From Ramlibacter sp. WS9 (GTDB lineage: Bacteria > Pseudomonadota > Gammaproteobacteria > Burkholderiales > Burkholderiaceae_C), in contig NZ_RKMB01000001.1 in the NCBI RefSeq assembly GCF_003797765.1, positions 62,001 to 126,000 on the forward strand: a DNA stretch of 64,000 nt, written 5' to 3'. Shown here piece by piece: positions 62,777 to 64,000 of the stretch. Both the position numbers and the translations under genes were made by a program. Position 1 is the stretch's first letter. Each line of letters opens with the position of its first letter. The notes beneath the pieces were generated by a model that searched no databases, was not told the DNA's origin, and was given only the letters and a program-made list of their open reading frames with translations.

Positions 62777-63637
62777 ATGGCCCACGCCCCCCTGCCAGGA
62801 CCCGACGGCCTGTTCACCGTCACGGTGCCACCGCGCTTCGGTGTCGACAGCAGTGCCGTGGGCTGGCGCGGCGCGTTTTTCACGGATCTCCAAGCCGCGC
62901 CGCACGGCACGGTCGATCACGGCCATGCGCGGTTCAGCGTGCAACAGTCCGCCGTGCCGATTCAAATTCGCGAGCTGCGCGCCGGCGCCGCATGGACCAC
63001 CGCGACGCCGGGCGTGGGCGTCTGGCGCCCGGGTGACGAACAGCGCTTCGAGTGGCGGGGCGGTGGAAACCGGCAGTTTCTCTTTATCGACCCGGCCATG
63101 GTCGAACAGGTTCTGGACTGCCCGGCAGCCCCGCGAACCTCGCGCCGCGGGCCCGCGGAGGTGATTGCCTCTCCTCTTGCGGCGACGCTGTTGCAGGCGC
63201 TGGTGCACGACCTGCAAGATGGCAGCCCCGGGGGAACACTCGTGGGCGACAGCCTGATCGTCGCGCTGGTGGTCCATCTGTGGGGGCCCGGTTCGGACCG
63301 GCGTCCAGGGAGTGGCCTGCCGGCTGCCGCATGCAAGCGCGTGCTCGGCTACATCGAAGAGCGGCTGGAGACGCCGGTGAGCCTCGCGGAGCTCGCGGAA
63401 CTCGCCCGCATGAGCGTGCGGCACTTCTGCCGGGCCTTTCGCGCGAGCATGGGCTGTTCGCCCCACCAGTACCTTCTGCGGCAGCGAGTCGAGCGCGCCA
63501 AGTCGTTGATCGCCACGCGTGAAATGGCGCTGTGCGATGTCGCGCAGGCGTCGGGGTTCGCCGACCAGAGCCAGTTGACGCGCACGTTCCGCAAGCAGAT
63601 GGGCATCACGCCCGCCGGCTACCGCGCCGGCTGTTAG
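62777..63637 (+). CDS. AraC-family transcriptional regulator
   Basis: A 286-residue regulator with a cupin-like N-terminal sensor (about 1-170) and two C-terminal HTH motifs: VSLAELAELARMSVRHFCRA and ALCDVAQASGFADQSQLTRT, ending FRKQMGITPAGY. It is divergent from the HAD/kinase/lyase/Lrp operon across a 201-base gap and lies 149 bases before a third tannase-family lipoprotein gene on the same strand. Either could be its target. Confidence 0.92.
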   Translation: MAHAPLPGPDGLFTVTVPPRFGVDSSAVGWRGAFFTDLQAAPHGTVDHGHARFSVQQSAVPIQIRELRAGAAWTTATPGVGVWRPGDEQRFEWRGGGNRQFLFIDPAMVEQVLDCPAAPRTSRRGPAEVIASPLAATLLQALVHDLQDGSPGGTLVGDSLIVALVVHLWGPGSDRRPGSGLPAAACKRVLGYIEERLETPVSLAELAELARMSVRHFCRAFRASMGCSPHQYLLRQRVERAKSLIATREMALCDVAQASGFADQSQLTRTFRKQMGITPAGYRAGC

Positions 63638-63657
63638 CTGCCCGCCTGCCCGCCCAT

Positions 63658-63755
63658 CCGGCCATGGCCGGATTCGGCCACCCTGGCCTGAAGCGCCAAG
63701 ACCCCAAACACGTCGACGCCTAGATTGGGGTCCGGCCGGGCATCCCGCCCGGACC
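63658..63755. promoter_or_regulatory. Nested inverted repeats upstream of tannase-family gene 3
   Basis: Three repeats lie between AraC and the next gene: CCGGCCATGGCCGG (63658-63671, perfect), GACCCCAA/TTGGGGTC (63700-63707 and 63725-63732, perfect), and GGTCCGGCCGGG-CAT-CCCGCCCGGACC (63729-63755, 11 of 12 paired). They may form AraC operators, an attenuator-like leader, or the AraC gene's terminator; the last stem ends 31 bases before the start codon. Confidence 0.4.
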
Positions 63756-63786
63756 GCATCGAATCGAATCGCCGGAGACAAAATCC

Positions 63787-64000
63787 ATGAAGTCCAGAAT
63801 CAGTTTTCGAACGGCCGCTGCAATGGCGCTCGCCATCACGGTCGCCGGGTGCGGCGGCGGAAGCGGCGTCGCAGCGTTGACCTGCGACACCATAACCAGC
63901 GCCTCACTCAACATCGCCGGGCTGAAGGTCGCATCGGCCGTGAGCGTGGCCGCGAAGTCCGACGGCGCGATGGCCGCACAGAACTATCCCGCGCACTGCC
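63787..64000 (+). CDS. Tannase/feruloyl esterase family lipoprotein, N-terminus (partial)
   Basis: The gene starts at ATG 63787 with GGAGA upstream and runs off the window. The 71 visible residues start with a lipoprotein signal (MKSRISFRTAAAMALAITVA then GC, Cys22) and a Gly/Ser spacer, then LTCDTITSASLNIAGLKVAS and NYPAHC. The Cys pattern and spacing match the start of tannase-family esterases such as that at 56270-57907. It would be the third member in this window. Confidence 0.7.
   Translation, partial: MKSRISFRTAAAMALAITVAGCGGGSGVAALTCDTITSASLNIAGLKVASAVSVAAKSDGAMAAQNYPAHC

Overview
The window looks like a chromosomal segment of a GC-rich betaproteobacterium of the Burkholderiales, most likely Comamonadaceae (Variovorax- or Ramlibacter-like). 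The reasons are four tripartite-tricarboxylate (TctC/Bug) binding proteins, a Burkholderiales-type trimeric porin, a divergent acdR-acdS (ACC deaminase) locus, a high density of LysR, Lrp, AraC and TetR regulators, and several clusters for catabolism of organic acids and amino acids. I see no rRNA, intact tRNA, CRISPR array or complete insertion sequence.

Layout. 1-2.4 kb: end of a LivF-type ABC ATPase, a flavin reductase, a frameshifted Rrf2 regulator and a thioredoxin-reductase-like flavoprotein. 2.4-3.65 kb: gene-poor scar with a hydrolase remnant, a repeated 40-bp segment, a tRNA 3'-end-like stretch and a terminator. 3.65-14.5 kb: PAS histidine kinase, two GT2 glycosyltransferases, a methyltransferase, a TetR/oxidoreductase/SDR unit with a twin operator motif, a NarL-type two-component pair, a small repeat-containing exported protein and a phospholipase D lipoprotein. 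14.5-21 kb: acdR, acdS, TctC protein, amidase, and katG. 21-27.8 kb: M20 hydrolase/AraC, Lrp, 2-hydroxyacid dehydrogenase, acetyltransferase, then HAD/cupin/FAD amine oxidase. 27.8-31.9 kb: tannase-family lipoprotein, LuxR regulator, MFS transporter.

32-40.5 kb is the most coherent system. A minus-strand operon encodes a PrpF-type isomerase joined in frame to a TctC protein, a hotdog hydratase, a CaiB-type CoA-transferase, a CitE-type lyase and a fumarase/aspartase-superfamily enzyme, with a divergent LysR and a porin. The set fits a route aconitate -> itaconate -> itaconyl-CoA -> citramalyl-CoA -> acetyl-CoA + pyruvate. 40.5-45.4 kb: LysR/TctC/aspartoacylase-like unit and an NmrA-type reductase with its LysR. 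At 45.7-46.8 kb a lower-GC orphan gene encodes a protein with a HEPN-like RN-A-L-A-H motif and a C-terminus that copies the acidic tip of single-stranded DNA-binding protein (SSB).

46.9-64 kb is a mosaic of amino-acid and ester catabolism: LysR plus a 3-hydroxyaspartate-aldolase-like / ornithine-cyclodeaminase-like / FAD oxidase set; a three-subunit FAD/[2Fe-2S] amine dehydrogenase; cupin, TctC and tannase genes; an HAD / hydroxylysine-kinase-like / phospholyase-like / Lrp operon; and the start of a third tannase-family lipoprotein. Functions are read from motifs, gene neighbourhood and family knowledge; no database search was possible.
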